Assembly (NCBI GenBank): GCA_050697555.1
Contig: JBOHAD010000015.1
Location: forward strand, 1-42,845
DNA: 42,845 nucleotides
Direction: 5' to 3'
Source: DASQWP01 sp050697555
GTDB taxonomy: Bacteria > Actinomycetota > Thermoleophilia > Gaiellales > Gaiellaceae
Shown: positions 1 through 7,663 of the stretch, piece by piece
Layout of the letters: the number at the start of each line of letters is the position of its first letter
Numbering within the stretch: the stretch's first letter is position 1
The notes under the pieces: generated by a model
Seen by the model: the letters and a program-made list of their open reading frames with translations, nothing else
What the model was told of the DNA's origin: nothing
Database searches by the model: none
Program-made: the position numbers and the translations under genes

Positions 1-20
1 GCATTAGCATGAAGAATCAT

Positions 21-102
21 CGAGCCCTCCCTGTGGTTGCGACTCCGACAAGCCGCACCCTAGGAGGGCTCGTTGACGTCAGCCGCTCAGCCGACCGTCA
101 AC
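21..102. other. Two consecutive stem-loops upstream of miaA
   Basis: A perfect 10-bp inverted repeat (cgagccctcc at 21-30, ggagggctcg at 63-72) is followed directly by a perfect 7-bp one (gttgacg 72-78, cgtcaac 96-102). No poly-T tract follows, so neither is a clear intrinsic terminator. They may belong to the 3' end of a transcript entering from the left or to a structured RNA. I see no coding sequence in 1-303. Confidence 0.5.
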
Positions 103-152
103 AACCTGTCTGGGAACTACACCTAGGCGCTCTCTCGGCACAATCCGAGCGC

Positions 153-211
153 CACGCGTGCGAACTCCCCCGATAGGCTTGAACCCGGAGGGAGGCTCGC
201 GGCGGCCCCGG
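153..211 (+). repeat. Promoter-like intergenic repeat, copy A
   Basis: This 59-nt stretch matches 5326-5383 at about 47 of 59 positions by hand alignment with one gap. It runs from cacgcgtgcg through a TANNNT box (TAGGCT, 174-179) and a purine tract (ggagggagg) to ggccccgg. TAGGCT is also the -10 box proposed for murT, so copy A may be the miaA operon promoter. Its function is inferred. Confidence 0.45.
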
Positions 212-303
212 CGGCAAAGGAGGCTGGCCAGGCGGTCGAGTGACGTTCGTCGAGCGACGGCCGCGATGCCTCGCACCGTCGCCCCCTGCTACCGCCACCT
301 GCT

Positions 304-1218
304 CTGAGCGAACCGTCCCTCGTCCTCGCGATCTTCGGCCCGACAGCCTCCGGGAAGACCGCCGTCGCCGAGGCGGTCGCCGAGCGCACGCCGGCCGAGC
401 TCGTCTCCGCCGACTCGATGCAGGCCTACCGCGGGCTGCCCATCCTCACGAACCAGCCCGCGGGGCCGACGCGCCTCGTCGGCATCTGGCCCCTCGACCA
501 TGACGCGTCCGTCGGCGAGTACCAGCGCCTGGCCCATGCGGCGATCGACGAGATCCTGGCGGCGGGGCAAACACCCGTGCTCGTCGGGGGCACCGGGCTC
601 TACTTCCGGGCCGCCCTGGCCGAGCTCGAGCTTCCCCCGGCGCCTCCAGCGGCCACGCGCGACCGCTGCGAGCGCCTCTACGACCGTCTCGGGCCGGAGC
701 GCGCGCACGAGGCGCTCGCCTCGCGCGATCCGGCCGCCGCGGCCACTGTCCACCCGAACGACCGCCGACGCGTCGTCCGGGCGCTCGAGCTCGCCGAGCT
801 GGGCGCCTCGCTCGCACCGGCCCGCAGCCGCCTCTGGACGGCGGAGACCCGTCACTCCACGCTGATCTTCGGCCTCGACGTGCCCCGCCACGTCCTCGCC
901 GAGCGCATCGAGCGCCGCACGCGCGAGATGTTCGAGCGCGGGGTGGAGGAGGAGGTGCGCCGGGCGCGTGCCCAACGGCTCTCCGCCACCGCCCGCCACG
1001 TGATGGGCTTGCGCGAGGTGGCAGACCTACCGCGCGAGGAGGCCGTCGAGGCGCTCGCCCGGCGCACGCGCCGGTACGCGGCCTACCAGCGCAAGTGGCT
1101 TCGCCGCCTACCCGGCGTTGTTAGCCTTGCCGCCGACCGCCCCCCGGGCGCCGTCGCGGATGAGATTCTCGAAGTGGCACGGTCTCGGCAACGACTACCT
1201 GCTCCTCGAGCGGGCTGA
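304..1218 (+). CDS. miaA: tRNA dimethylallyltransferase MiaA
   Basis: MiaA transfers a dimethylallyl group from DMAPP to N6 of A37 in tRNAs that read UNN codons. The P-loop GPTASGKT sits about 10 residues in, followed by SADSMQAYRG, the GGTGLYFRA loop, HPNDRRRVVRALE and the C-terminal YAAYQRKWLRR. The product is about 304 residues, normal for the family. The start is odd: the in-frame stop is TGA at 241-243, and between it and the P-loop there is no ATG, GTG or TTG, only CTG at 286 and 304. I chose CTG 304, which begins LSEPSLVLAIFGPT; an initiator codon of this kind or a local indel are both possible. A strong ribosome-binding-like tract (aaaggagg, 216-223) lies too far upstream. It is the first gene of a + strand run and overlaps dapF by 59 nt. 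Confidence 0.88.
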   Translation: MSEPSLVLAIFGPTASGKTAVAEAVAERTPAELVSADSMQAYRGLPILTNQPAGPTRLVGIWPLDHDASVGEYQRLAHAAIDEILAAGQTPVLVGGTGLYFRAALAELELPPAPPAATRDRCERLYDRLGPERAHEALASRDPAAAATVHPNDRRRVVRALELAELGASLAPARSRLWTAETRHSTLIFGLDVPRHVLAERIERRTREMFERGVEEEVRRARAQRLSATARHVMGLREVADLPREEAVEALARRTRRYAAYQRKWLRRLPGVVSLAADRPPGAVADEILEVARSRQRLPAPRAG

Positions 1219-1951
1219 CGTCGGCTCCCCTCTCGAGCCCGGCCTCGTCCGCCGGCTCTGCGACTACCACCTGGGCATCGGCTCCGACGGCGTCCTCGAG
1301 GTGCTCTCGGCCGACGGCGACCGCGCGGAGGTCGTCGTCTGGAACCCCGACGGGTCGACGGCCGAGCTCTCCGGCAACGGGACGCGCATCGCCGCCAGGT
1401 GGCTCGCGCGCCGCTCCGGCGCGAGCAAGGTCGTCATCGCGGTCGGCCCGCGCGAGGTGATCGCGCGCATGCGCTCGGGGCGCGAGGTGGAGATGGAGAT
1501 GGGCCCGGTCGAGGTTGCGCCGACCGAGGGACTGGACGTCGACGGTACGCGAGTCGAGTTCACGCCGGTCTCCGTCGGGAACCCGCATGCGGTGATCCGC
1601 CGTGAGCCTGAGCGGGCGGAGCTCCTGCGACTCGGACCCCTGGTCGAGAACCACTCTCGCTTCCCCGAGCGGACGAACGTCCAGCTCGTCCGCATCGACT
1701 CGCCGCGCGAGGCCACGGTGGGCGTCTGGGAGCGCGGAGCGGGGGAGACGCTCTCGTCGGGAACGAGCGCCGTCGCCGTGGCGGGCGCCGCCGTCGCCAA
1801 CGGCTGGTGCGAGAGCCCGGTCACGATCCACCTCGCCGGGGGCGATCTCCTCGTCGCGCTCGACGACGCATTCAACGCCACGCTGACGGGACCGGCGGCG
1901 GAGATCTGCAGCGGCGACGTCTCGGAGGAGCTGCTCGATGAAGTTCGCTAG
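1160..1951 (+). CDS. dapF: Diaminopimelate epimerase-family protein with both catalytic Cys replaced by Ser
   Basis: DapF interconverts LL- and meso-diaminopimelate using two cysteines as acid and base. The fold is clear over 263 residues: FSKWHGLGNDY at the start, NPDGSTAELSGNGTRI, SVGNPHAV, and ERGAGETLSSGTSAVAVAG near the end. The two positions that are Cys in characterised enzymes (Cys73 and Cys217 in Haemophilus numbering, in MCGNG and ACGTG) are Ser71 and Ser200 here, both encoded unambiguously (tcc, tcg). The start ATG 1160 gives the canonical N-terminus; it lies inside the 3' end of miaA in another frame. The 3' end overlaps dapL by 14 nt, so the context is diaminopimelate synthesis. 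Whether it epimerises DAP or acts on something else cannot be told from the sequence. Confidence 0.9.
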   Translation: MRFSKWHGLGNDYLLLERADVGSPLEPGLVRRLCDYHLGIGSDGVLEVLSADGDRAEVVVWNPDGSTAELSGNGTRIAARWLARRSGASKVVIAVGPREVIARMRSGREVEMEMGPVEVAPTEGLDVDGTRVEFTPVSVGNPHAVIRREPERAELLRLGPLVENHSRFPERTNVQLVRIDSPREATVGVWERGAGETLSSGTSAVAVAGAAVANGWCESPVTIHLAGGDLLVALDDAFNATLTGPAAEICSGDVSEELLDEVR

Positions 1952-3113
1952 GCGCCTCGACCGGGTGCCGCCGTACCTCTTCGCGGAGCTCGAGCGCAGA
2001 ATCGAGACGATGCGCGCCGCGGGCACCGACGTCATCTCGCTCGGCATCGGCGATCCCGATTTGCCCACTCCGGATGCGGTCGTGGAGGAGCTGCGCCGCC
2101 AAGCGGCCCGCCCTGAGACCCACCGGTATCCGTCCAACCGCGGCCTGGCCCCATTCCGCGAGGCCGTCGCCGCGTTCTACGCCGACCGCTTCGGCGCGGA
2201 CGTCGACCCCGAAACGGAGGTCCTCCCGGTGCTCGGCGGCAAGGAGGGTGTCGCCCATGTCGCGCTCGCCTGCCTCGAGCCGGACGACGTCTGCCTGTCA
2301 CCGGACCCCGGCTACCCGCCGTACACCTCGGGCCCCGTGTTCGCCGGAGCGCAGTTCCGCTACCTGCCGCTCCTCGAGGACAACGGGTTCATGCCCGACC
2401 TCGACGTGATTCCGCAGGACGTCCTCGCGCAGGCGAACCTCCTGTACCTCAACTATCCGAACAACCCCACCGGCGGGGTCGTGGCGGACGGATTCTTCGA
2501 TCGCGTCGTCGAGCTTGCCCGGCAACGCGACGTGATCGTCGTCCACGACGCCTCCTATACGGAGATCGCCTTCGACGCCTACCGGCCCCCGAGCTTCCTC
2601 GCGACAGCGGGCGCGAAGGACGTGGGTGTGGAGATCTTCTCCCTCTCCAAGGGCTGGAACATGACCGGCTGGCGGGCCGGCTGGATCGCGGGCAACGCCG
2701 AGGTGGTCGAGCGCTACCGCCAGCTGAAGACGAACTTGGACTCGGGCATGTGGGACGCGCTCCAGCTTGCGGCGGTGGCTGCGCTGACGGTCGCGCGCGA
2801 CTTCCCCGCCGAGATGTCGGAGGTCTACCGCAGCCGCCGCGACCTGATGATCGAGGCTCTCGGGGCGATCGGGCTGCCCGCCGAGCCGCCTCGGGCGACG
2901 CCGTACATCTGGACTCGCGTGCCAGAGAGCTACACGGCAGCCAGCTTCACCGAGCTCGTGCTCGAGCAGGCGGCGGTCGTCGTCTCGCCCGGGCCGTCCT
3001 TCGGTCCGAGCGGAGAGGGCTTCATCCGCATCTCGCTCACCGTGCCGGACGAGCGGCTCGAGGAAGCGGCGCGGAGGATCGAGTCTTCGCTCCGCGTCGG
3101 GTCGGCGGCATAA
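1938..3113 (+). CDS. dapL: LL-diaminopimelate aminotransferase
   Basis: A class I/II PLP aminotransferase of 391 residues. DapL converts tetrahydrodipicolinate directly to LL-DAP with glutamate as amino donor, bypassing acylated intermediates. Visible features are SLGIGDPDLPTP near residue 35, the YPSNRGLAPFREAVAAFY segment, NYPNNPTGG near 175, HDASYTEIAF near 205, the PLP lysine in FSLSKGWNMTGWRAGW near 240, and the C-terminal FIRISLTVPDERLEEA. The ATG lies within the last codons of dapF, so the two are probably coupled. Closely related aminotransferases acting on alanine, aspartate or other acids share these motifs; the dapF neighbour is the main argument for DapL. Confidence 0.85.
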   Translation: MKFARRLDRVPPYLFAELERRIETMRAAGTDVISLGIGDPDLPTPDAVVEELRRQAARPETHRYPSNRGLAPFREAVAAFYADRFGADVDPETEVLPVLGGKEGVAHVALACLEPDDVCLSPDPGYPPYTSGPVFAGAQFRYLPLLEDNGFMPDLDVIPQDVLAQANLLYLNYPNNPTGGVVADGFFDRVVELARQRDVIVVHDASYTEIAFDAYRPPSFLATAGAKDVGVEIFSLSKGWNMTGWRAGWIAGNAEVVERYRQLKTNLDSGMWDALQLAAVAALTVARDFPAEMSEVYRSRRDLMIEALGAIGLPAEPPRATPYIWTRVPESYTAASFTELVLEQAAVVVSPGPSFGPSGEGFIRISLTVPDERLEEAARRIESSLRVGSAA

Positions 3114-3120
3114 TCCAGCC

Positions 3121-4425
3121 GTGACCCAACACCAGCCGGACCCAGCGCCCGGCGCCGAGCCGGAGCGCGGATTCGTCGTCGCCGTGCTAGCGCCCGGGGC
3201 CGAGGAGGAAGAGGAGCTGGGAGAGCTCCGCGAGCTCCTTCGAACGGCGGGCGTCGTCCCGGTGGGCGAGCTCGTGCAGCACCGGCCCGCCCCGGACCGG
3301 CGCACCTATGTCGGCAAGGGCAAGCTGGAGGAGCTGAAGCGGGTTTTCGGCGACGCCGCCGCCGAGTCCCTGGTCGTCGACGACGACATCGACCCGGGGC
3401 AGCAGCGGCGGCTCGAGGACGCGCTCGGCGCGCGGGTCGTCGACCGGACGCAGCTGATCCTCGACATCTTCGCCCAGCACGCGCGCAGCGCCGAGGGCAA
3501 GCTCCAGGTGGAGCTCGCCCAGCTCGAGTACAACCTGCCCCGCATGCGCGGCCTGTGGCGGCACCTCGAGCGCCTGGGCGGCGGGATCGGCACGCGCGGC
3601 CCCGGCGAGTCGCAGCTGGAGACGGATCGACGCCTCGCGCGGCGGCGCATCGGGCTCCTCCGACGCAAGCTGCGCGACCTGCAGGGACGCCGCGCGACAC
3701 AGCGGAAGGCGCGGCAGGAGAGCGCGATCCCCGTCGTCGCGCTCGCCGGCTACACGAACGCCGGTAAGTCGACCCTTCTGAACGCGCTCACAGACGCGGA
3801 CGCGTCGGTCGACGACCGCCTCTTCGAGACGCTCGACCCTACGACCCGCGGCTTCGTCCACGACGGGCGCCGTTATCTCGTGACCGACACGGTCGGCTTC
3901 ATCCGCCGCCTGCCGCACCAGCTCGTCGAGGGCTTCGCCGCGACGCTCGAGGAGACCGTGCTCGCCGACCTCGTCCTCCACGTCGCGGACGCCTCGCAGC
4001 CGGACGAGCGCCTGGAGACGACCATTGCGGCGGTCGAGTCCGTGCTCGCGGAGCTGGGCGCACGTGAGCTCCCGGTCGATCTCGTGCTCAACAAGCTCGA
4101 CGCGGTCGACCCGCTGCGGCGGCGGCGGCTCGGCAACAGCTTTCCAGACGCGCTTCAGATCTCCGCGCGAACCGGCGAGGGGCTCGACGAGCTCCGTGCC
4201 CGCGTGGCCGAGCGCTTCGCCGAGCGCTTCCGCGAGGTGCGCCTCCTCGTTCCCTACGAGGACGGGCGCGTCCTCACCGAGCTCTACGAGCTGGGGGCGC
4301 CGATCGAGGAGCGGGTCGACCGCTCCGACGGCGTCCTCGTGCTCGCGCGGCTCCCGCAGCGCGACCTCGCCCGTTTCGCGCCCTATCTGATCTCGGAGAC
4401 GGCCGCGCGGGCGCGGCAAGGGTGA
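3121..4425 (+). CDS. hflX: GTPase HflX
   Basis: HflX binds the 50S subunit and splits stalled or hibernating ribosomes. The 434-residue protein has the N-terminal HflX domain (YVGKGKLEEL near 60, DRTQLILDIFAQHARSAEGK near 105), the glycine-rich linker GGGIGTRGPGESQLETDRR near 155, then the G domain: G1 GYTNAGKST, G3 DTVGFIRRLPH, G4 NKLD, G5 SARTGEG. The start is GTG, seven bases after the dapL stop; CATAAT at 3109-3114 sits 6 nt upstream and could give a leaderless transcript in addition to operon read-through. It overlaps dut by 4 nt (GTGA). Confidence 0.95.
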   Translation: MTQHQPDPAPGAEPERGFVVAVLAPGAEEEEELGELRELLRTAGVVPVGELVQHRPAPDRRTYVGKGKLEELKRVFGDAAAESLVVDDDIDPGQQRRLEDALGARVVDRTQLILDIFAQHARSAEGKLQVELAQLEYNLPRMRGLWRHLERLGGGIGTRGPGESQLETDRRLARRRIGLLRRKLRDLQGRRATQRKARQESAIPVVALAGYTNAGKSTLLNALTDADASVDDRLFETLDPTTRGFVHDGRRYLVTDTVGFIRRLPHQLVEGFAATLEETVLADLVLHVADASQPDERLETTIAAVESVLAELGARELPVDLVLNKLDAVDPLRRRRLGNSFPDALQISARTGEGLDELRARVAERFAERFREVRLLVPYEDGRVLTELYELGAPIEERVDRSDGVLVLARLPQRDLARFAPYLISETAARARQG

Positions 4426-4859
4426 TCGAGCTTCCAATAGTCCGCCTGCGCCGGGAGGCGACGCTGCCCGAGCGCGCCTACGCCGGTGACGCCGGGCTCG
4501 ACCTGGCGGCCTGCGAGCCCGTCCGGCTCGACCCCGGCGAAAGGGCGGTCGTACCGACGGGCCTCGCGGTCGCGATCCCGGAGGGCTACGCGGGCTTCGT
4601 GCAACCGAGGTCGGGCCTGGCCGCGCGCCACGGGATCGCGGTCGTCAACTCGCCCGGGCTCATCGACTCGGGCTACCGCGGAGAGATCCGCGTCGTGCTC
4701 CTGAACACGGACACGGAGCGCACGTGGGCGGTCGGGCCGGGCGAGCGGATCGCCCAGCTCGTCGTCCTGCCGGTCCCGGAGCTCGACGTCGTCGAGGTGG
4801 ACGAGCTGCCCGGGAGCGAGCGCGGCGTGCGCGGGTTCGGCTCCTCGCGCGGACGGTGA
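4422..4859 (+). CDS. dut: Deoxyuridine 5'-triphosphate nucleotidohydrolase
   Basis: dUTPase hydrolyses dUTP to dUMP and PPi, keeping uracil out of DNA and supplying thymidylate synthesis. The 145-residue length fits the homotrimeric family. Its five motifs are visible: AGDAGLDLAA (1), PRSGLAARHG (2), GLIDSGYRGEI with the catalytic-region Asp (3), PGERIAQLVV (4) and the C-terminal RGVRGFGSS (5). The start is a GTG overlapping the hflX stop, and the TGA overlaps the next ATG, so translation is probably coupled on both sides. Confidence 0.96.
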   Translation: MIELPIVRLRREATLPERAYAGDAGLDLAACEPVRLDPGERAVVPTGLAVAIPEGYAGFVQPRSGLAARHGIAVVNSPGLIDSGYRGEIRVVLLNTDTERTWAVGPGERIAQLVVLPVPELDVVEVDELPGSERGVRGFGSSRGR

Positions 4860-5308
4860 TGGAGCCCCGCATTCGCGTCTCCGCGATGCTCCGGCGCGGC
4901 AACCGGCTCCTCCTCGTTCGCCAGCAGAAGCACGGGCGCGAGTACTGGCTCCTGCCCGGCGGCGGCGTGAACGGGGGCGAGACGCTCGTCAAAGCCCTCT
5001 ATCGCGAGCTGGCGGAAGAGGTCGGCTTCGAGGAAGAGATCCCGGTCGAGGGGCCTGTCGCGATCGCCGACTCGATCTCGCCTGTGGGCGCGCCGGCCAA
5101 GCACGTCGTGCACATCGTCTTCGCGGGCTACTTGGGAGGGCGCTCGCTCGAGAAGGTCACCTCGTCGGACGCGGCCGTCTCGAACCACCGGATGTTCGAC
5201 GTCGAGGACCTGGCCGGCATCGCGCTCCATCCGCCCATTCAGCGGTTTCTGGCGCGCTGGCAGCCGGGCGACCCAACGGTCTATCTCGGCGCCCTCTGGG
5301 CTCCGTAA
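4859..5308 (+). CDS. NUDIX hydrolase
   Basis: A 149-residue NUDIX protein that would hydrolyse a nucleoside-diphosphate-linked substrate; the substrate is not predictable. The box is complete: GGVNGGE, seven residues, then RELAEEVGF (residues about 39-61), which supplies the metal-binding glutamates. The N-terminus RIRVSAMLRRGNRLLLVRQ is the usual first strand pair. The ATG overlaps the dut stop, making it the last gene of the miaA-dapF-dapL-hflX-dut run. The chosen start places the fold at the N-terminus; longer upstream versions would only add dut-overlapping sequence. Confidence 0.9.
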   Translation: MEPRIRVSAMLRRGNRLLLVRQQKHGREYWLLPGGGVNGGETLVKALYRELAEEVGFEEEIPVEGPVAIADSISPVGAPAKHVVHIVFAGYLGGRSLEKVTSSDAAVSNHRMFDVEDLAGIALHPPIQRFLARWQPGDPTVYLGALWAP

Positions 5309-5325
5309 GGGGACATTCGGCGCAT

Positions 5326-5383
5326 CACGCGTGCGGCCTTGCCCGTTACGCTCGAAGCGGAGGGAGGACCGCGGTGGCCCCGG
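5326..5383. repeat. Promoter-like intergenic repeat, copy B
   Basis: Second copy of the element at 153-211, about 80% identical by hand alignment. It carries TACGCT (5347-5352) in the position of TAGGCT in copy A and the same purine tract. It lies between the convergent nudix and gatD genes, where a + strand promoter would transcribe antisense to gatD. No convincing gene follows, so it may be a dispersed repeat rather than a working promoter. Confidence 0.4.
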
Positions 5384-5392
5384 GGACGGCGT

Positions 5393-6148
5393 CTAGGAGT
5401 AGCGGCCGCCGCGCGCCTTCGCGCGGCGCGCGGCGACCCGTTGCGCCTCGTCCTCCAGGTCGCTCGCAAGCGGCTCGAGCTCCGGCGACTCACCGCCGCT
5501 CCGGTGCGCCAGCGCCTGGCCCAGGAGCCTGTCCGCGAACCAGGCGTTCCGAGGCAGCAGGGGGCCGTGGAGGTACGTACCCACGGCGCGGCCGAGCCGG
5601 CAGCCTTCGTGGCCGCTCTCGCCGTCGTTCCCGAATCCGGCCACGACGCGTCCGAGCGGCTCGGCACCCGGGTCGAGGATCGTCCGGCCGGCGTGGTTCT
5701 CGAATCCCGCGAGCGGCCTCCGCGCGCCCGGCTCGAGCTCGCAGTCGAGGAGCACGTCGCCGATCATCCGCCGCTTGCCCGCGATCGTGTGCAGGGGGAG
5801 GAGGCCGATTCCCGGCAGCTCGACGCCCGCGCGGTCGCGGTAGAAGCGCCCCATGAGCTGGTAGCCCCCGCAGACGGCCAGCAGCGCCGCCCCGCCCGCG
5901 ACCGCCTCCCGCACCGCCTCGCCCTTGCGCACGAGGTCCGCCGCCACGAGCGCCTGCTCGCGGTCCTGCCCGCCGCCGAGATAGAGGAGGTCGTGCTCGC
6001 CCGGCTCGACCGCTTCGCCCATGCCGATGGGGCGGTAGTCGAAGCCGATGCCGCGCCAGGCCGCCCGCCGTTCGAGCACGGCCATGTTGCCGCGGTCGGC
6101 GTAGATGCTGAGGTAGTCGGGGTACAGGTGCCCGACGACGACCTTCAC
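5393..6148 (-). CDS. gatD: Lipid II isoglutaminyl synthase, glutaminase subunit GatD
   Basis: A CobB/CobQ-type class I glutamine amidotransferase domain of 251 residues. GatD releases ammonia from glutamine and passes it to MurT, which amidates D-glutamate of lipid II. The nucleophile is Cys93 in AVCGGYQLMG and the catalytic histidine is His194 in TYLHGPLLP, matching the spacing in Staphylococcus GatD. Other landmarks are the N-terminal VVVGHLYPDYLSIYADRGN and YLGGGQDREQ. The GTG start overlaps the murT stop by 4 nt, so the pair is coupled. Confidence 0.93.
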   Translation of the reverse strand: MKVVVGHLYPDYLSIYADRGNMAVLERRAAWRGIGFDYRPIGMGEAVEPGEHDLLYLGGGQDREQALVAADLVRKGEAVREAVAGGAALLAVCGGYQLMGRFYRDRAGVELPGIGLLPLHTIAGKRRMIGDVLLDCELEPGARRPLAGFENHAGRTILDPGAEPLGRVVAGFGNDGESGHEGCRLGRAVGTYLHGPLLPRNAWFADRLLGQALAHRSGGESPELEPLASDLEDEAQRVAARRAKARGGRYS

Positions 6149-7512
6149 GCGGCAGCCTCCTCCCAGTAGGGACGGACGAGCCCTCGGTCGGAGGCGATCC
6201 TGCGCAGGGCGAGCATGGCCGTGTACGTCGGGAGGACGACGAGCTCGCCCTCCGGCGGCGTCAGCTCGAGGCCCCTGTCGAGGGCACGCTCGAGCGAGGG
6301 CACCACCTCGATGCGGTCTCGAGCGAGACCCCCGTACGCGAAGCGGAGCGCGAGCTCCTGCGCCCGCGCGCCGGTGGCGACGAGCGTCTCCAGTCCCTCG
6401 AGGAGCGGCTCGAAGTCCACGTCCCAGATCCAGGAGACATCGCGGCCGTCGGCGATGTCGTCGTTCAGCGCGACGACGGCGAGGCGGGGGGGACCGCCTC
6501 CCACGAGCGTACGCACGACCTCGTTCGCGCCGGCGGGGTTCTTGACGAGGAGGAGGAGCACGCTCCGGTCGGCGGCCTGGATCCGCTCGAAGCGCCCGAA
6601 GGCGGCGCGGAAGCGGCCGACCCCCGTCGCAACCTCATCGAGACCGGAGCCGAGAACGAGCGCGAGCGATGCCGCGGCGACCGCGTTGTAGACGTTGTAG
6701 AGCCCGGGCAGCGCGAGCTCGACGCGGCGTGTCCCCAGCGGCGTCGCAAGCTCGAAGGTGGAGCTCTGGAGGCCGGAGAGCTCGATCTCGCGGGCGGTCA
6801 CGTCGAGCGGCGGGCGGGCGAGGTGGCCGTTCGGGCAGCGGTAGTCGCCGAGGTGCCCGACGTAGGCGGCGGTGTAGTCGAAGGGCGCTCCGCAGTCGGG
6901 GCAGTACTTCGAGTCGGCGGCGTGGGGAAGGCGCTCGCGCGCGACGCGGGGGTCGTCCAGCCCGAAGCGGAGCACGTTCCCGCGTCCGCGCACGATGTGC
7001 GCGAGGAGCGGGTCGTCGGCGTTGGCGACCACCCAGGCGTCCTGGCGGAGCCCGCCGACGGCGCTGCGCCAGCGCCCGGCGATCAGCTCGAGCTCACCGT
7101 ACCGGTCGAGCTGGTCGCGGAAGAGGTTGCCCAGGCAGACCGCGTATGGCCCGACTCGCTGCGCGACATCCGGAAAGGCACCTTCGTCCACCTCGAAGAG
7201 GCCGAGCTCGGCGTCCGGCTCGGCCAGGAGCGCGGACGTGACGCCGGAGACGAGGTTGGCACCCGCTCGGTTGTGCGCAAGCCGGACGCGGTCTCCGAGG
7301 ATCTCGGAGACGATCGCCGCGGTCGTCGTCTTCCCGTTCGTCGCCGAGACGAGCGCGGAGCCCAGGGGGAGCCTCCCGGCGAGGGTGCCGAGAGCGCCGG
7401 GGTCGATCGTGGCGAGGATCTTCCCGGGAAGCGTGGTCCCGCCGCCCCGCCCGGCCAGGCGCGAGAGCCGCCCGGCGGCGCGGGCGAGAGCAATCTCGAG
7501 GCCCAAGCGCAC
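6145..7512 (-). CDS. murT: Lipid II isoglutaminyl synthase, Mur ligase-like subunit MurT
   Basis: MurT is an ATP-dependent Mur-ligase homologue that works with GatD to convert D-isoglutamate in lipid II to D-isoglutamine. The chosen GTG gives 455 residues starting VRLGLEIALARAAGRL. The ATP loop SATNGKTTTAA lies near 57-67, NRAGANLVSGVTSAL near 92, FEVDEGAFPDV near 120, and a zinc-ribbon insertion CPDCGAPF...YRCPNGH near 215-240. The Cys expected three residues after the third ligand is Gly (CPNG), followed by His, so the metal site may be modified. The reading frame stays open for hundreds of bases upstream, but the family N-terminus and a TAGGCT box 7 nt before the GTG fix the start. Confidence 0.92.
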   Translation of the reverse strand: MRLGLEIALARAAGRLSRLAGRGGGTTLPGKILATIDPGALGTLAGRLPLGSALVSATNGKTTTAAIVSEILGDRVRLAHNRAGANLVSGVTSALLAEPDAELGLFEVDEGAFPDVAQRVGPYAVCLGNLFRDQLDRYGELELIAGRWRSAVGGLRQDAWVVANADDPLLAHIVRGRGNVLRFGLDDPRVARERLPHAADSKYCPDCGAPFDYTAAYVGHLGDYRCPNGHLARPPLDVTAREIELSGLQSSTFELATPLGTRRVELALPGLYNVYNAVAAASLALVLGSGLDEVATGVGRFRAAFGRFERIQAADRSVLLLLVKNPAGANEVVRTLVGGGPPRLAVVALNDDIADGRDVSWIWDVDFEPLLEGLETLVATGARAQELALRFAYGGLARDRIEVVPSLERALDRGLELTPPEGELVVLPTYTAMLALRRIASDRGLVRPYWEEAAA

Positions 7513-7519
7513 GACGGGA

Positions 7520-7542
7520 AGCCTAGTCCCTCGAACGAGGGA
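7520..7542 (-). promoter_or_regulatory. murT promoter and 16-bp palindromic operator candidate
   Basis: Reading the minus strand, TAGGCT (7525-7520) lies 7 nt before the murT GTG, the spacing expected of a leaderless transcript. Directly upstream is a perfect palindrome, tccctcgaacgaggga (7527-7542), placed in the -35/-10 spacer where a repressor would block transcription. A one-mismatch copy lies at 9420-9435. Confidence 0.55.
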
Positions 7543-7592
7543 ATCTCGCCTCGCTCCCGCAAAAGGGGGAGGCCGGCTACGCCGGATCGCCC

Positions 7593-7598
7593 TAGCTT
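7593..7598 (+). promoter_or_regulatory. Candidate -10 box for the S8 protease gene
   Basis: TAGCTT fits TANNNT and would start transcription near 7605, leaving a leader of about 60 nt with the ribosome site ggaggaaggg ahead of ATG 7664. No -35 box is convincing. The short inverted repeat ccggc-tac-gccgg lies just upstream. Confidence 0.35.
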
Positions 7599-7663
7599 GG
7601 GGTCTGGCGTAAACCATTTCTCCTATGCGGCCGCGCACCTGCGCGGAGGAAGGGAACAGATTC

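Noticed and set aside
21..72. Intrinsic terminator from the 10-bp inverted repeat
   Set aside because: The loop is 32 nt and no T-run follows on either strand.
5339..6169. Plus-strand reading frames over gatD, including one starting at GTG 5374 just after repeat copy B
   Set aside because: The GTG is nicely placed after a purine tract, but the product is Arg/Pro/Ala-rich antisense of gatD with no family signal.
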